DNA of 9,852 bases, taken from contig JAIVGV010000043.1 of NCBI GenBank assembly GCA_020201365.1, forward strand, positions 1-9,852. Reading direction: 5' to 3'. The translations under genes and the position numbers were made by a program. Within the stretch, counting starts at the first letter, position 1. Every line of letters begins with the position of its first letter. Shown piece after piece: positions 1-5,717 of the stretch. The DNA is from Acidobacteriota bacterium (GTDB lineage: Bacteria > Acidobacteriota > Blastocatellia > Pyrinomonadales > Pyrinomonadaceae). The notes under the pieces are model-generated. The model searched no databases, was not told where the DNA came from, and saw only the letters and a program-made list of their open reading frames with translations.

Positions 1-1095
1 GGGCTCACGGAGATCGAGCGCGAGCTGGTGGCGATTGATCCGGGCTACCGCGCCGTCTCCCCGACCGCGCGGCTCGACTCGTTCTTGACGGGCGAGGCTT
101 ACAGCTTCGTCGAGCTGAACGGCGAGAGCCCCGCCGGGATCGCCTACGCCGACGCGGCTTACGAAATCTTCTCGGCGCTGCCCGTCATGCGCCGCTTCGC
201 CGAGCGTTACAACCTGCGCACGCTCCCCGGCTCCGATCTCATGCTCGACGTGCTGCTGCGCGCGTACGCAGAGTTTCTCGGGCGCGAACCAGAACGCAAG
301 CCACGCATCGCCATTGTTGACCTGAAGGGCTTGCCGACGCAGGAGGAGTTCGAGCTGTTCCGCGAGTTCTTCGCGAGCCGGGGCTACCCTTCGATCATCG
401 CCGCGCCGGAGGAGCTTGAATTTTACGACGGCAGACTTCGCGCGGGCGACTTCGAGATAGACATCGTTTACAAGCGGCTGCTCGTCAACGAGTACCTGCC
501 GCTCGTCAAAGAGTACCCGGCGCTGCTCGAAGCCTATCGCGCGCGCGCCGCGTGCCTCGTCAACAACTTCCGCTCGAAGATCATTCACAAGAAGGCGCTC
601 TTCGCCGTGCTCACCGACGAGCGCCACGCGCGGCTCTTCACGGACGAGGAGCGCGCGTGCGTCCGCAGCCACGTGCCGTGGACGCGCAAGGTGCGCGACG
701 AGCGCACGGAGCACGACGGCGAGGAGATCGGACTGCTCGACTTCGCGCGCCGCGGGCGCCACCGGCTCGTCCTCAAGCCGAACGACGACTACGGCGGGCA
801 CGGCATCCACATCGGCTGGAATTCGGACGAGGCGGCGTGGGAGGGCGCGCTGCAAGAGGCGCTCGCCGACGGCGACTATCTTGTGCAGGAGCGCGTCAGC
901 ACCGCGCGCGAAATGTTCCCGACGCTGAAGGCTGACGGCTCGGTCGTCTTCGAAGAGCAGTTGGTCGATCTCGATCCGCTGCTCTTCTTCGGCAAGGTCG
1001 GCTCGGCGTTCACGCGCCTGTCTTCGTCCGAGCTGGCGAACGTCACGTCGGGCGGCGGCATGGTGCCGACCTTCATCATCGAAGAGAAGTCTTGA
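1..1095 (+). CDS. Circularly permuted ATP-grasp ligase (3' part, start outside window)
   Basis: The reading frame is open from base 1, so the true start is upstream; a GTG at 28 lies inside the protein. 364 codons are visible. The sequence has the look of circularly permuted ATP-grasp proteins, the group related to glutathionylspermidine synthase-like ligases. It has an ELNGESPAG motif at visible codons 38-46, an AIVDLK strand near 104-109, and IDIVYKRLLVNE near 153-164. A glycine-rich ATP-binding stretch KPNDDYGGHG follows at about 259-268, then LVQERV near 294-299 and a C-terminal NVTSGGG..P element near 348-356. Members of this fold use ATP to activate a carboxylate as acyl phosphate and join it to an amine or thiol. 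The substrate cannot be read from the sequence. The gene is followed closely by a PilZ gene, an unknown gene and a second, unrelated ligase, so it probably belongs to an amide- or peptide-forming pathway. Fold assignment is fairly sure; substrate is unknown. [No confidence was given in the original answer; the value here is filled in from 'fairly sure' because the schema requires one.]. Confidence 0.8.
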   Translation, partial: GLTEIERELVAIDPGYRAVSPTARLDSFLTGEAYSFVELNGESPAGIAYADAAYEIFSALPVMRRFAERYNLRTLPGSDLMLDVLLRAYAEFLGREPERKPRIAIVDLKGLPTQEEFELFREFFASRGYPSIIAAPEELEFYDGRLRAGDFEIDIVYKRLLVNEYLPLVKEYPALLEAYRARAACLVNNFRSKIIHKKALFAVLTDERHARLFTDEERACVRSHVPWTRKVRDERTEHDGEEIGLLDFARRGRHRLVLKPNDDYGGHGIHIGWNSDEAAWEGALQEALADGDYLVQERVSTAREMFPTLKADGSVVFEEQLVDLDPLLFFGKVGSAFTRLSSSELANVTSGGGMVPTFIIEEKS

Positions 1096-1102
1096 ATAAC
1101 GC

Positions 1103-1108
1103 GGAGAG
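1103..1108 (+). promoter_or_regulatory. Ribosome binding site that fixes the PilZ gene start
   Basis: GGAGAG lies 7 bases upstream of the ATG at 1116. It favours that ATG over an in-frame TTG at 1092, which overlaps the stop codon of the ATP-grasp gene (TTGA) and has no comparable site. Confidence 0.6.
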
Positions 1109-1115
1109 CCCCCAC

Positions 1116-1454
1116 ATGAGCACAGACTTAGACGCGCACGACGACGACGCGCCGTCGGAGGAGCGGCGACACTTCGACCGCTCGCGCCTCATCGTTGACG
1201 TGTTCTTCGACGGCGCCGACGCCACCGGCATCGCCAGCACGAAGGACATCAGCCCCGGCGGGCTCTACATGAACACGCAGAAGGAGCTGCCCGAAGGCGG
1301 TCTGCTCACGCTGCGGCTGCCGTTCCCCGAAGGCGACGTGGTCGTCAACGCCGAGGTCGTTTACAGCAACCCCGGTCGCGGCGTCGGCGTGCGCTTCCAC
1401 GGTCTCGCGGAGCGCGACCGCGCCACCATCGAGCGCGCCCTCGCCGTGAATTGA
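1116..1454 (+). CDS. PilZ domain protein, predicted c-di-GMP receptor
   Basis: This 112-aa protein is essentially a single PilZ domain, of the usual size for stand-alone members. The two parts of the c-di-GMP signature are both complete: RHFDR at residues 18-22 (RxxxR) and DISPGG at 44-49 (D/NxSxxG), followed by a beta-rich body ending near residue 105. The first 17 residues are acidic and probably disordered. PilZ proteins bind c-di-GMP in the cytoplasm and pass the signal to a partner enzyme or machine. No partner domain is fused here, so it should act in trans. The ATG start at 1116 is chosen for its ribosome binding site. It sits 20 bp after the ATP-grasp gene and its TGA overlaps the next start by 4 bp, so it is probably co-expressed with the ligases. 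Domain call is firm; the target is not known. Confidence 0.9.
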   Translation: MSTDLDAHDDDAPSEERRHFDRSRLIVDVFFDGADATGIASTKDISPGGLYMNTQKELPEGGLLTLRLPFPEGDVVVNAEVVYSNPGRGVGVRFHGLAERDRATIERALAVN

Positions 1455-2044
1455 CGACCGACGCGAGAGACGCCCGAGGGCGCGCGCGCGACGCTGACAA
1501 GCGCGCGGCGGAGGCTGGCGGGCGCGGCGCGCACGCTTCGACGTGGGACGAGCTGCCTGCGTATCTCCGCTCCGCGCTCGAAGGCAGACTCGCGGGTCTC
1601 TACGGCGCTCCCGACGACGCGCAAGCCTTCGGCGCGCTCGCGGAAGACAAGCGCCGCGCGCTGCTCGTCTTCGCGCGGCGTCTGCGCGAGTTGGACCTGT
1701 GGGACTCGGTGCGGCGCGTGACGAACGTTTACGGCGAGGGCGGCGTCGGCATCGCCTTCGCCGCCGACCCGAGGCTGTCGCGCCGGCTGCGCGCGAGCCG
1801 CCGCTTCACGTCGCGCTTCGCCGCGCACGGCGACACGGCGGAGGGCTTCTTCGAGATGGGACAGCGCCGCGCGTCGCTCCACTTCCTGCGCGCGGCGCGC
1901 GGCGCGGACGAGTGGGCGGCGCACTTCGATCTCCACAGCCCCGTCGGCGACCCCTTGAGCGCGCTTCGGCACTTGTGGCGCGAGCGTTGGCGCGGGCGCG
2001 CGCCGCGCTGGGAGGAGATCGCCGCGGTGCTGGGTTATGATTGA
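1451..2044 (+). CDS. Unrecognised 197-aa protein, coupled to the PilZ gene
   Basis: I do not recognise this protein. Its only reasonable start is TTG at 1451, which overlaps the PilZ stop as TTGA. No Shine-Dalgarno sequence is visible, so translation by coupling to the PilZ gene is likely. The first 30 residues are rich in Arg, Ala, Asp and Gly and look disordered. The rest looks like a soluble, mostly helical, charged domain with conserved-looking stretches: RRALLVFARRLRELDLWDSV near residues 68-87, VTNVYGEGGVGIAF near 90-103, and a C-terminal AHFDLHSPVGDPLSALRHLW near 157-176 followed by a Trp/Arg-rich tail. No signal peptide or membrane segment is seen. Third-position G/C bias and placement between two co-oriented genes support it as real. 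It may be a partner of the PilZ protein or of the ligases, but that is inference from position only. Confidence 0.7.
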   Translation: MTTDARDARGRARDADKRAAEAGGRGAHASTWDELPAYLRSALEGRLAGLYGAPDDAQAFGALAEDKRRALLVFARRLRELDLWDSVRRVTNVYGEGGVGIAFAADPRLSRRLRASRRFTSRFAAHGDTAEGFFEMGQRRASLHFLRAARGADEWAAHFDLHSPVGDPLSALRHLWRERWRGRAPRWEEIAAVLGYD

Positions 2045-2066
2045 CGGCGCGAGGTGATTGTGCGGC

Positions 2067-2075
2067 GGGGAGGGG
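2067..2075 (+). promoter_or_regulatory. Ribosome binding site for the YbdK-like ligase gene
   Basis: The purine run GGGGAGGGG ends 6 bases before the ATG at 2082. It favours that start over the in-frame TTG at 2058, which would add eight residues lying across this site. Confidence 0.65.
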
Positions 2076-2081
2076 CGCGGC

Positions 2082-3191
2082 ATGGCTGACAAGTACACCC
2101 TTGGCATCGAGGAGGAGTTCCAGATCGTCGATCCGCAGACGCGCGAGCTGAAGTCGCACGTCTCGGAGATGCTCGAAGAGGGCAAGATGCTCCTCGGCGA
2201 GCAGGTCAAGCCCGAGATGATGCAGGCGCAGGTCGAGGTCGGCACGGGCATCTGCCGCGACATCTCGGAGGCGCGCGCCGACATCACGCGGCTGCGCTCA
2301 ATCGTCTCGCAGCTCGCGCGTAAGAAGGGGCTCGCCATCATCGCCGCCTCCACGCACCCGATCTCGAAGTGGACTGATCAGCAGATTTTCGACGACCCGC
2401 ACTACATGCTGCTCGTCGAGGAGTTGCAGATGGTCGCGCGCTCGCTCCTGATCTTCGGGCTGCACGTCCACGTCGGCGTCGAGGATCGCGAGCGGCAGAT
2501 TCACATCATGAACGCGGCGCGCTACTTCCTCCCGCACGTGCTCGCCCTCTCCACCTCGTCGCCCTTCTGGCTCGGTGTCAACAGCGGCTTGAAGTCTTAC
2601 CGCTCCGAGGTCTTCAAAAAATTCCCGCGCACGGACATACCCGATCACTTCGCCTCTTACACGTCGTTCGAGCAGTACGTCAAAATGCTGCTCGACACGA
2701 AGTCAATCAGCAACCCGAAGAAAATCTGGTGGGACGTGCGCCCGCACCCGTACTTCCCGACGCTCGAGTTCCGCGTCTGCGACATCCCGACGCGCGTGGA
2801 CGACACGGTCGCCATCGCCGCGCTCTTCCAGGCGATCGTCTGCAAGCTCGACCGGCTGATCGACAAGAACCTCGGCTTCCGCCTGTACCGCCGGATGCTG
2901 ATCCAGGAGAACAAGTGGCGCGCCGTGCGCTACGGGCTCGACGGCAAGATGATCGACTTCGGCAAGCAGACGGAAGTCCCCACGCGCGATCTCATCCGCG
3001 AGCTGCTCGAATTCGTTGACGGCGTGGTTGACGACCTCGGCTCGCGCAAGGAGATCGAGCACGTCCACACGATCTTGGAGCGCGGGACTTCCGCCGACGA
3101 GCAGTTGAAGGTGTTCGAGGAGACGGGCGACTTGAAGGCGGTCGTGGATCGCCTCATCGAGCGCACGGTCGAGAACGTGCCGCACGACTGA
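2082..3191 (+). CDS. YbdK-type carboxylate-amine ligase (GCS2 family)
   Basis: The 369-aa protein has the length and motif order of the YbdK/glutamate-cysteine ligase type 2 family (E. coli YbdK is about 370 aa). Visible motifs are GIEEEF at residues 8-13, QVEVGTG at 50-56, STHP at 90-93, HVHVG at 128-132, SSPFW..G with SYR at about 159-173, WWDVRPHPYFPTLEFRVCD at about 216-234 and NKWRAVRYGLDG at 277-288. The acidic and histidine residues in these motifs form the metal-ATP and substrate site in this fold. Such enzymes activate a carboxyl group, often the gamma-carboxyl of glutamate, and join it to an amine. E. coli YbdK has only weak glutamate-cysteine ligase activity, so the true substrate here is open. 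The gene lies 37 bp after the unknown 197-aa gene and is the last of the + strand string. The ATP-grasp ligase upstream suggests sequential or alternative ligations. Confidence 0.9.
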   Translation: MADKYTLGIEEEFQIVDPQTRELKSHVSEMLEEGKMLLGEQVKPEMMQAQVEVGTGICRDISEARADITRLRSIVSQLARKKGLAIIAASTHPISKWTDQQIFDDPHYMLLVEELQMVARSLLIFGLHVHVGVEDRERQIHIMNAARYFLPHVLALSTSSPFWLGVNSGLKSYRSEVFKKFPRTDIPDHFASYTSFEQYVKMLLDTKSISNPKKIWWDVRPHPYFPTLEFRVCDIPTRVDDTVAIAALFQAIVCKLDRLIDKNLGFRLYRRMLIQENKWRAVRYGLDGKMIDFGKQTEVPTRDLIRELLEFVDGVVDDLGSRKEIEHVHTILERGTSADEQLKVFEETGDLKAVVDRLIERTVENVPHD

Positions 3192-3231
3192 GCGGAAGCG
3201 CGCGAACGCGAACAGTTCTGTTCACGAACGA

Positions 3232-3259
3232 AAGCCCGCGACGTTCGAGCCGCGGGCTT
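3232..3259. terminator. Hairpin between convergent genes, probable two-way terminator
   Basis: AAGCCCGCG at 3232-3240 pairs perfectly with CGCGGGCTT at 3251-3259 around a 10-base loop. It sits in the 97-bp gap between the ends of the YbdK-like gene (+) and the amidotransferase gene (-). Neither side has a long T run, so it may be a weak intrinsic terminator or an mRNA-end stabiliser. Confidence 0.55.
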
Positions 3260-3288
3260 CGCCGTCTCTCCGCTCGCGTCGCGTCGCG

Positions 3289-4218
3289 TCAGCCCCGGCG
3301 CGAGTGTTCGAGGGCGAGGTTCAAAAAGTTCTCGAAGATGATGCGCCCGTCGCGCGACTCGTTCGGGTGCTCCCAGCGCGTCGCCCTGCGCCGGTCCCAG
3401 TCCTCGAACGATTTTTCGAGGTGGAACTGGACGGTGTAGATGAGCTGCCCCGCGTCGCGCTTGACCATCATCTGGTTGCGGCAGAAGTAGGCGGTGGCGA
3501 GCAGCCGGAAGCCTTCGGGCACGCGGTCGAGCTGCAAGCCGTGGTTCTGCCACACGCGCAGGATGCAAGCCTCCGTCGTGTAGTCCTGCCAGACGCCCGT
3601 CTCGCGGCTCTCGACGCCCGCGAAGACGGGATCGTCCGGCGCGACGATGCGGACGAAGCGGTACTGGTACTCGAACGGGCGCGCCTGCCGGTTCTCGTGC
3701 TGCTCGCGCTTGTCGAGCGTGATGACGCGCGCTCCGAAGCTCAAGCCGACCAACTGATGCCCGCCGCAGATGCCGAGCACCGGAATCCGCGTCGCGCGGA
3801 CGAACGCGCCGAACCCGTCGAGCAGTTCGGGCTTGTAGTAGTCGAAGTCGCGCAGCGTGCCGCTCAGGACGACGGCGTCCGGGCGAAACTCGGCGGCGGC
3901 TTCGGCGACCTCGGAGAAGTGCGCGACGCGCGTCTCGGGCTGGCGCACGAGGCGCGCGACGTTGTTGGTGATGTTGGCGATGGCGAGCCCGGCGATCTCC
4001 CGCTCGCGCTTCAGGTTCGATTCGGCTCGCCGCCCCCACTCGCGCAGCGCGACCTCGGAGACGTCGCGCTCGTCGCGCAGCAGGTCGTCAACGACGAGGA
4101 CGCGGATCGCCTCGATCCGCTTCTCGACGGGCTCGTACTTGCAGTACGGGCGCTGGTTGAAGGGGAAGGGCAGCGGCTCCGCGTTTTCGTTCGGCGAGTG
4201 TTCTGTCAGCTCCTGCAT
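3289..4218 (-). CDS. Class I glutamine amidotransferase-like protein
   Basis: This 309-aa protein carries a class I glutamine amidotransferase (GATase1) domain at about residues 35-302. The nucleophile elbow is GICGGHQL with Cys151, and the His-x-Glu pair is in QFHLEKS (His266, Glu268), so the triad is complete. The usual Pro between His and Glu is Leu, and the oxyanion-strand region reads LSGTLRDF instead of the common SGGP type. Family members release ammonia from glutamine for a partner synthase, or hydrolyse gamma-glutamyl amides. No synthase domain is fused, so either role is possible. I chose the ATG at 4218. A GTG at 4257 would overlap the upstream stop by 4 bp (GTGA), with AAGGAG about 13 bases before it. 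However, that extension would use A/T-ending codons and encode a hydrophobic stretch, both unlike the rest. Domain call is firm; the start is uncertain. Confidence 0.85.
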   Translation of the reverse strand: MQELTEHSPNENAEPLPFPFNQRPYCKYEPVEKRIEAIRVLVVDDLLRDERDVSEVALREWGRRAESNLKREREIAGLAIANITNNVARLVRQPETRVAHFSEVAEAAAEFRPDAVVLSGTLRDFDYYKPELLDGFGAFVRATRIPVLGICGGHQLVGLSFGARVITLDKREQHENRQARPFEYQYRFVRIVAPDDPVFAGVESRETGVWQDYTTEACILRVWQNHGLQLDRVPEGFRLLATAYFCRNQMMVKRDAGQLIYTVQFHLEKSFEDWDRRRATRWEHPNESRDGRIIFENFLNLALEHSRRG

Positions 4219-4253
4219 GATCAGTGCAATTGTAAACGACGGCGCGCGAATAA

Positions 4254-4862
4254 TCACGCGCGCCGCGCCCTCTCCTTCGGCTCCCGGAAAAGCCCCTGCT
4301 TCGTGTTCTGGTTAAACTGCGGCACGGCGCGACCGGCGCCGACCTCCTCGATTTCCGCACGCATTTCGGAGGCGAGCGCGCGACGCAGGCGCGTGCGAAA
4401 AGGTTTGGCGCGCCCCTCCGTGAGGTGCTCGGCGAGCAGCATCGTGCGCTGCCAGGCGGATTCGAGATCGTCGGCGAGCCGCGAGATTTTCGTGATGTCG
4501 TAGGGCACGGCGACTTCCGCGCAGCCCGCGCGCGCGAAGACCGAGAGGTAGCGGGCGGTGGCGAGGTCCGGGCAGGACAGGCGGCGGCGACCGACCTGCA
4601 GCTCGACGCCGAGCAGCGTGTGCTGCACGCGCACCTGCGACCCGTCGGAGGGGGCGGGCAGTTGGTAAGCGCGCGTGCGGAGCTGGCGGACGCGCTCGCG
4701 GTAGAGGCGCGGCAGCCACTCGTCGCCGAGCATCTCGCGCACGCGCGCCGCGAGTGACGCGAGCGACGGATTCCTGCGCGCGCGCCTCAGCCTCTCGCCG
4801 AAGATCTCGCGCGCGGATTCGTTCGCAGCCGCGCCCGCCGTCGCCGTCACAGACCGATTCAT
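4254..4862 (-). CDS. Unrecognised 202-aa protein upstream of the amidotransferase
   Basis: I cannot assign this protein to a family. It starts with ATG at 4862 and has no clear Shine-Dalgarno sequence. The N-terminal 65 residues are basic and helical (many Arg). A middle part near residues 77-122 looks like beta strands and includes LSCPDLATARYLSVFA near 95-110 and AEVAVPYDITKI near 115-126. The C-terminal half is helical, with LADDLESAWQRTMLLAEHL near 129-147. No signal peptide or membrane segment is seen. Two cysteines (97 and 114) lie close together but do not form a recognisable metal motif. Its stop lies 35 bp before the amidotransferase ATG, or overlaps it by 4 bp if the GTG at 4257 is used, so the two are almost certainly co-transcribed. 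A role beside the amidotransferase is inferred from this layout only. Confidence 0.7.
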   Translation of the reverse strand: MNRSVTATAGAAANESAREIFGERLRRARRNPSLASLAARVREMLGDEWLPRLYRERVRQLRTRAYQLPAPSDGSQVRVQHTLLGVELQVGRRRLSCPDLATARYLSVFARAGCAEVAVPYDITKISRLADDLESAWQRTMLLAEHLTEGRAKPFRTRLRRALASEMRAEIEEVGAGRAVPQFNQNTKQGLFREPKERARRA

Positions 4863-5137
4863 ACACCAAAAGTCGCGAATCGTAAATCAGGAATCCCCGC
4901 GCGAGGGTTTCGGCGAGAGCCCTGTACGGTAGCGATACCTGCGTTGGCTCAACTGCAAACAAGGCGTAATAGCGAGAGGCACGCGCGCCGGAAAGCGGCG
5001 GCGGATTTGCCGGACATTCGTCGCCGCGTGCGCGAGGAGTCTCGGCGGCATCGAGTTTGCCTTAGCAAAACTTTGGAAAACTCTCCCGCGGGTTGGGACA
5101 CAAACCTCGACAAGCGAGGGCAGAAGGAGGAAATGGG
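4863..5137. other. Non-coding region between divergent genes
   Basis: 275 bp separate the start of the unknown 202-aa gene (-) from the BON-LysM gene (+). I see no convincing small gene, tRNA or other RNA gene. It must hold promoters for both directions, and the A/T content is higher than in the genes. A weak sigma70-like candidate for the + strand is TTGGCT at 4944-4949, then 17 bases, then TAATAG at 4967-4972. This would give a leader of roughly 160 bases. A small hairpin, CCTCG/CGAGG (5105-5109 with 5115-5119), lies just upstream of the ribosome binding site. I could not pick a minus-strand promoter. Confidence 0.4.
5124..5130 (+). promoter_or_regulatory. Near-perfect Shine-Dalgarno sequence for the BON-LysM gene
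   Basis: AAGGAGG lies 7 bases before the ATG at 5138 and decides that start. The out-of-frame ATG at 5133 is only 2 bases away. This is the strongest ribosome binding site in the window and suggests high expression. Confidence 0.8.
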
Positions 5138-5635
5138 ATGGGACTCTTCGACAAGATGTTCGGGCGCGGCGCGTCCGAAGCGCAGCAACAGCCCGACGCG
5201 CAACAGCGCTTCGAGCAGCTCAAGCAGAAGTACCAGTCGGTCTTAAACGAGGTCGAGCAGCAGCAGGTGCAGCTGCAGAACCTGCACGTGGAGGACGGCA
5301 AGCTCTTCCTACGCGGCACCGCGCCCTCGGAGGACGCGAAGAACAAGGTCTTCGATCAGATCAAGCTCGTTGACCCGAACTACCAGAACGATCTCACCGC
5401 CGACTTCACGGTTGACCAGAGCCGCGCGATGGGCGCCGCGGCGGGCGGCGGCGCGTCGCAGGCGGGCGAGACCTACACGGTCAAGTCCGGCGACACGCTC
5501 TCGAAGATCAGCAAGCAATACTACGGCGACGCCAACGAGTACATGCGCATCTTCTACGCCAACCGCGACAAGCTGAGAGACCCGGACAAGATTCAGGTCG
5601 GTCAGCAGTTGACGATCCCGAAGGACAACGGCTGA
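5138..5635 (+). CDS. BON-LysM domain protein, Kbp/YgaU-like
   Basis: The 165-aa protein starts MGLFDKMFG and has no signal peptide, like E. coli Kbp (YgaU, about 149 aa), which also begins MGLF. A Gln-rich region leads into a BON-type domain at about residues 25-95, with a short Ala/Gly linker near 97-110. A LysM domain follows at about 112-161 (ETYTVKSGDTLSKIS, then YYGDANEYMRIFYANRDKL and a final GQQLTIP). E. coli Kbp is a cytoplasmic potassium-binding sensor, while LysM domains elsewhere bind peptidoglycan. The lack of an export signal and the same domain order favour a Kbp-like role. The Gln-rich stretch at 16-46 is longer than in E. coli. It stands alone, with a strong ribosome binding site before it and a strong hairpin after it, so it is probably monocistronic and well expressed. 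Domain calls are firm; potassium binding is inferred by similarity. Confidence 0.88.
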   Translation: MGLFDKMFGRGASEAQQQPDAQQRFEQLKQKYQSVLNEVEQQQVQLQNLHVEDGKLFLRGTAPSEDAKNKVFDQIKLVDPNYQNDLTADFTVDQSRAMGAAAGGGASQAGETYTVKSGDTLSKISKQYYGDANEYMRIFYANRDKLRDPDKIQVGQQLTIPKDNG

Positions 5636-5643
5636 GGAGGCGA

Positions 5644-5664
5644 GTAGGAAGTAGGAAGGATGAA
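5644..5664 (+). repeat. Short 7-bp tandem repeat after the BON-LysM gene
   Basis: GTAGGAA occurs twice in tandem (5644-5650, 5651-5657) and is followed by a related GGATGAA (5658-5664) that runs into the terminator stem. It may be slippage-prone, or the edge of an interspersed intergenic repeat. Confidence 0.45.
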
Positions 5665-5705
5665 AGCGTGGTCGCCCGGCTTGAGCGACCACGCTTTCGT
5701 CCTTC
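5655..5705. terminator. Strong shared terminator for BON-LysM gene and nuoN
   Basis: Bases 5656-5675 pair with 5685-5704 around a 9-base loop: 20 pairs, with one G-U wobble (5661/5699) and an inner perfect 14-bp block (GAAAGCGTGGTCGC with its complement). A further G-C pair, 5655/5705, closes the base. The hairpin lies between the convergent stops at 5635 (+) and 5718 (-). T runs on either side are modest, but stem strength and position make a bidirectional terminator very likely. Confidence 0.85.
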
Positions 5706-5717
5706 ATCCGCCATCCC

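Noticed and set aside
1092..1115. TTG at 1092 as the PilZ gene start (TTGA overlap with the ATP-grasp gene)
   Set aside because: The ATG at 1116 has GGAGAG at good spacing, and the extension would add only eight residues overlapping that site.
1361..2353. Long minus-strand open frame (330 codons) across the PilZ, 197-aa and ligase genes
   Set aside because: It overlaps three better-supported genes, has an Arg/Ala-rich shadow composition and shows no domain.
3210..3223. Near-palindrome GAACAGTTCTGTTC, reminiscent of a LexA-type or other operator
   Set aside because: The half-site spacing does not match the Gram-positive LexA box (GAAC-N4-GTTC), and it lies between two gene 3' ends where an operator is not expected.
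3304..4503. Long + strand open frame (399 codons) antisense to the amidotransferase and the unknown 202-aa gene
   Set aside because: It lacks recognisable motifs and has the Ala/Arg/Asp/Val-rich composition of an antisense shadow in GC-rich DNA. The opposite strand carries a clear GATase1 domain.
4312..4962. Minus-strand frame starting at 4962 that would fill part of the non-coding region
   Set aside because: Most of it lies in another frame of the 202-aa gene and becomes a typical Arg/Ala-rich shadow. Only its first part is in unique sequence, without a ribosome binding site.
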